Below are positions 63,644 through 64,000 of a DNA stretch of 64,000 nt, piece by piece (the first letter of the stretch is position 1; every line of letters begins with the position of its first letter). The notes under the pieces are model-generated. The model was not told where the DNA came from. It saw nothing but the letters and a program-made list of their open reading frames with translations, and made no database searches. This DNA comes from Saprospiraceae bacterium (GTDB taxonomy: Bacteria; Bacteroidota; Bacteroidia; Chitinophagales; Saprospiraceae). The stretch lies in NCBI GenBank assembly GCA_016713025.1, contig JADJPZ010000004.1:3883001-3947000 (forward strand). Reading direction: 5' to 3'. The position numbers and the translations under genes were made by a program.

Positions 63644-64000
63644 TAAGCTGTAATATTTAAGGTATTATTCATCCTTTTACCTTTACTCTGATGGTCGCAG
63701 TTTGTAACTGCGATCCAATAATTAAAGAATTTGCAATTCGATTGCATAGTAAATGTAACCTAAAACCATTTTGATTAACTATTTTATGGCCATTCATTAC
63801 TTAATTACATTTTCTGACCAAAGTTAAAGAAAATTTATTGTTTTGTCAGGAATTTTTCTCATTAGCGTTGTACCTATTTGCATCACAGATGCTTCATGTA
63901 TGGCATCGCAGTTACAAACTGCGACGATCTTAGTTAATTATTGGCACGAGTAATATTTATCTGCCTAACAACAGTCAGAAAGATATGGCAACAGGAAACT
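63644..64000. other. Intergenic region with the right 180-bp repeat, to the window edge
   Basis: Contains a hairpin at about 63694-63715 (GTCGCAGTTTGTAACTGCGA) and the repeat 63751-63930. No gene starts are supported before the window ends. Confidence 0.5.
63751..63930. repeat. 180-bp direct repeat, right copy
   Basis: Counterpart of 63095-63274, with about a dozen substitutions mostly in the first 60 bp and no gaps. Confidence 0.85.

Overview
The window is an AT-rich chromosomal segment of a Bacteroidota bacterium. The evidence is the gene content: Bacteroidota-type lipoprotein signals, a TonB-dependent receptor with a carboxypeptidase-like plug extension, an ECF sigma/FecR/STN cascade, a propeller-type sensor kinase, SurA/PpiD-like foldase, DUF6786 and GH172 enzymes, and RluF. 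A member of the Saprospiria/Chitinophagales side of the phylum is plausible, but I cannot prove rank from the sequence. No rRNA, tRNA or CRISPR array was seen.

Layout. 0-6.6 kb: asnS, a small membrane protein, an FMN reductase, a vanadium haloperoxidase-like lipoprotein, and a BNR/sialidase-like lipoprotein divergent from a ToxR-like membrane-bound transcription factor. 6.6-11.6 kb: a five-gene efflux operon (TetR, TolC, HlyD-like adaptor, FtsX/MacB permease, ATPase) with a clear palindromic operator in front of tetR. 12-17.1 kb: a three-gene glycan set (GH116, DUF6786, GH172) that looks richer in G+C than its surroundings. 17.5-23 kb: DUF808 protein, then a small island. 23-29.7 kb: TonB receptor, DUF2807 lipoprotein, ECF sigma factor, FecR, and an STN protein fused to LA_2272-type repeats. 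29.9-38.7 kb: rnhB, Rpn-type nuclease, MacB-like permease, TIGR02206-like membrane protein, PpiD-like foldase, DUF486 protein, class C beta-lactamase-like hydrolase. 38.8-42.9 kb: two diverged copies of a structured, probably RNA-encoding repeat, and an IS91-type transposase with a tyrosine recombinase. 43-48.9 kb: rluF, LysM glucosaminidase, DUF937, RluA-type synthase, an OsmC/DUF2892/rhodanese operon, smpB. 49-63.6 kb: an orphan propeller histidine kinase, an M48 peptidase, a protein with eight 33-bp repeats, a caspase-TPR protein, a DPP-IV peptidase and a small membrane protein between 180-bp direct repeats.

The most striking structure is at 18.4-23.1 kb. An ATPase and a TOPRIM-like protein, overlapping by 4 bp, form a two-gene module resembling ATPase/TOPRIM phage-defence pairs. 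The module lies between two 51-bp imperfect copies of the 3' end of the neighbouring STN gene. The TOPRIM gene has been split by a 2,552-bp transposable unit bounded by GTAACTACTCAGGTA inverted ends and an exact 8-bp duplication (CTTTCTCT at 18669-18676 and 21229-21236). Removing the unit and one duplicate restores an open reading frame of 226 codons. The unit contains a 161-bp foldback element at one side, an IS66-type transposase (with a frameshift) at the other, and between them a gene for a cysteine-rich peptide with a GG-type leader. It is therefore a composite transposon carrying a candidate ribosomal peptide gene that landed in a candidate defence gene.

The intergenic spaces also hold several families of small inverted-repeat (MITE-like) elements with two or three copies each, and one palindromic element inserted in frame in the kinase gene.
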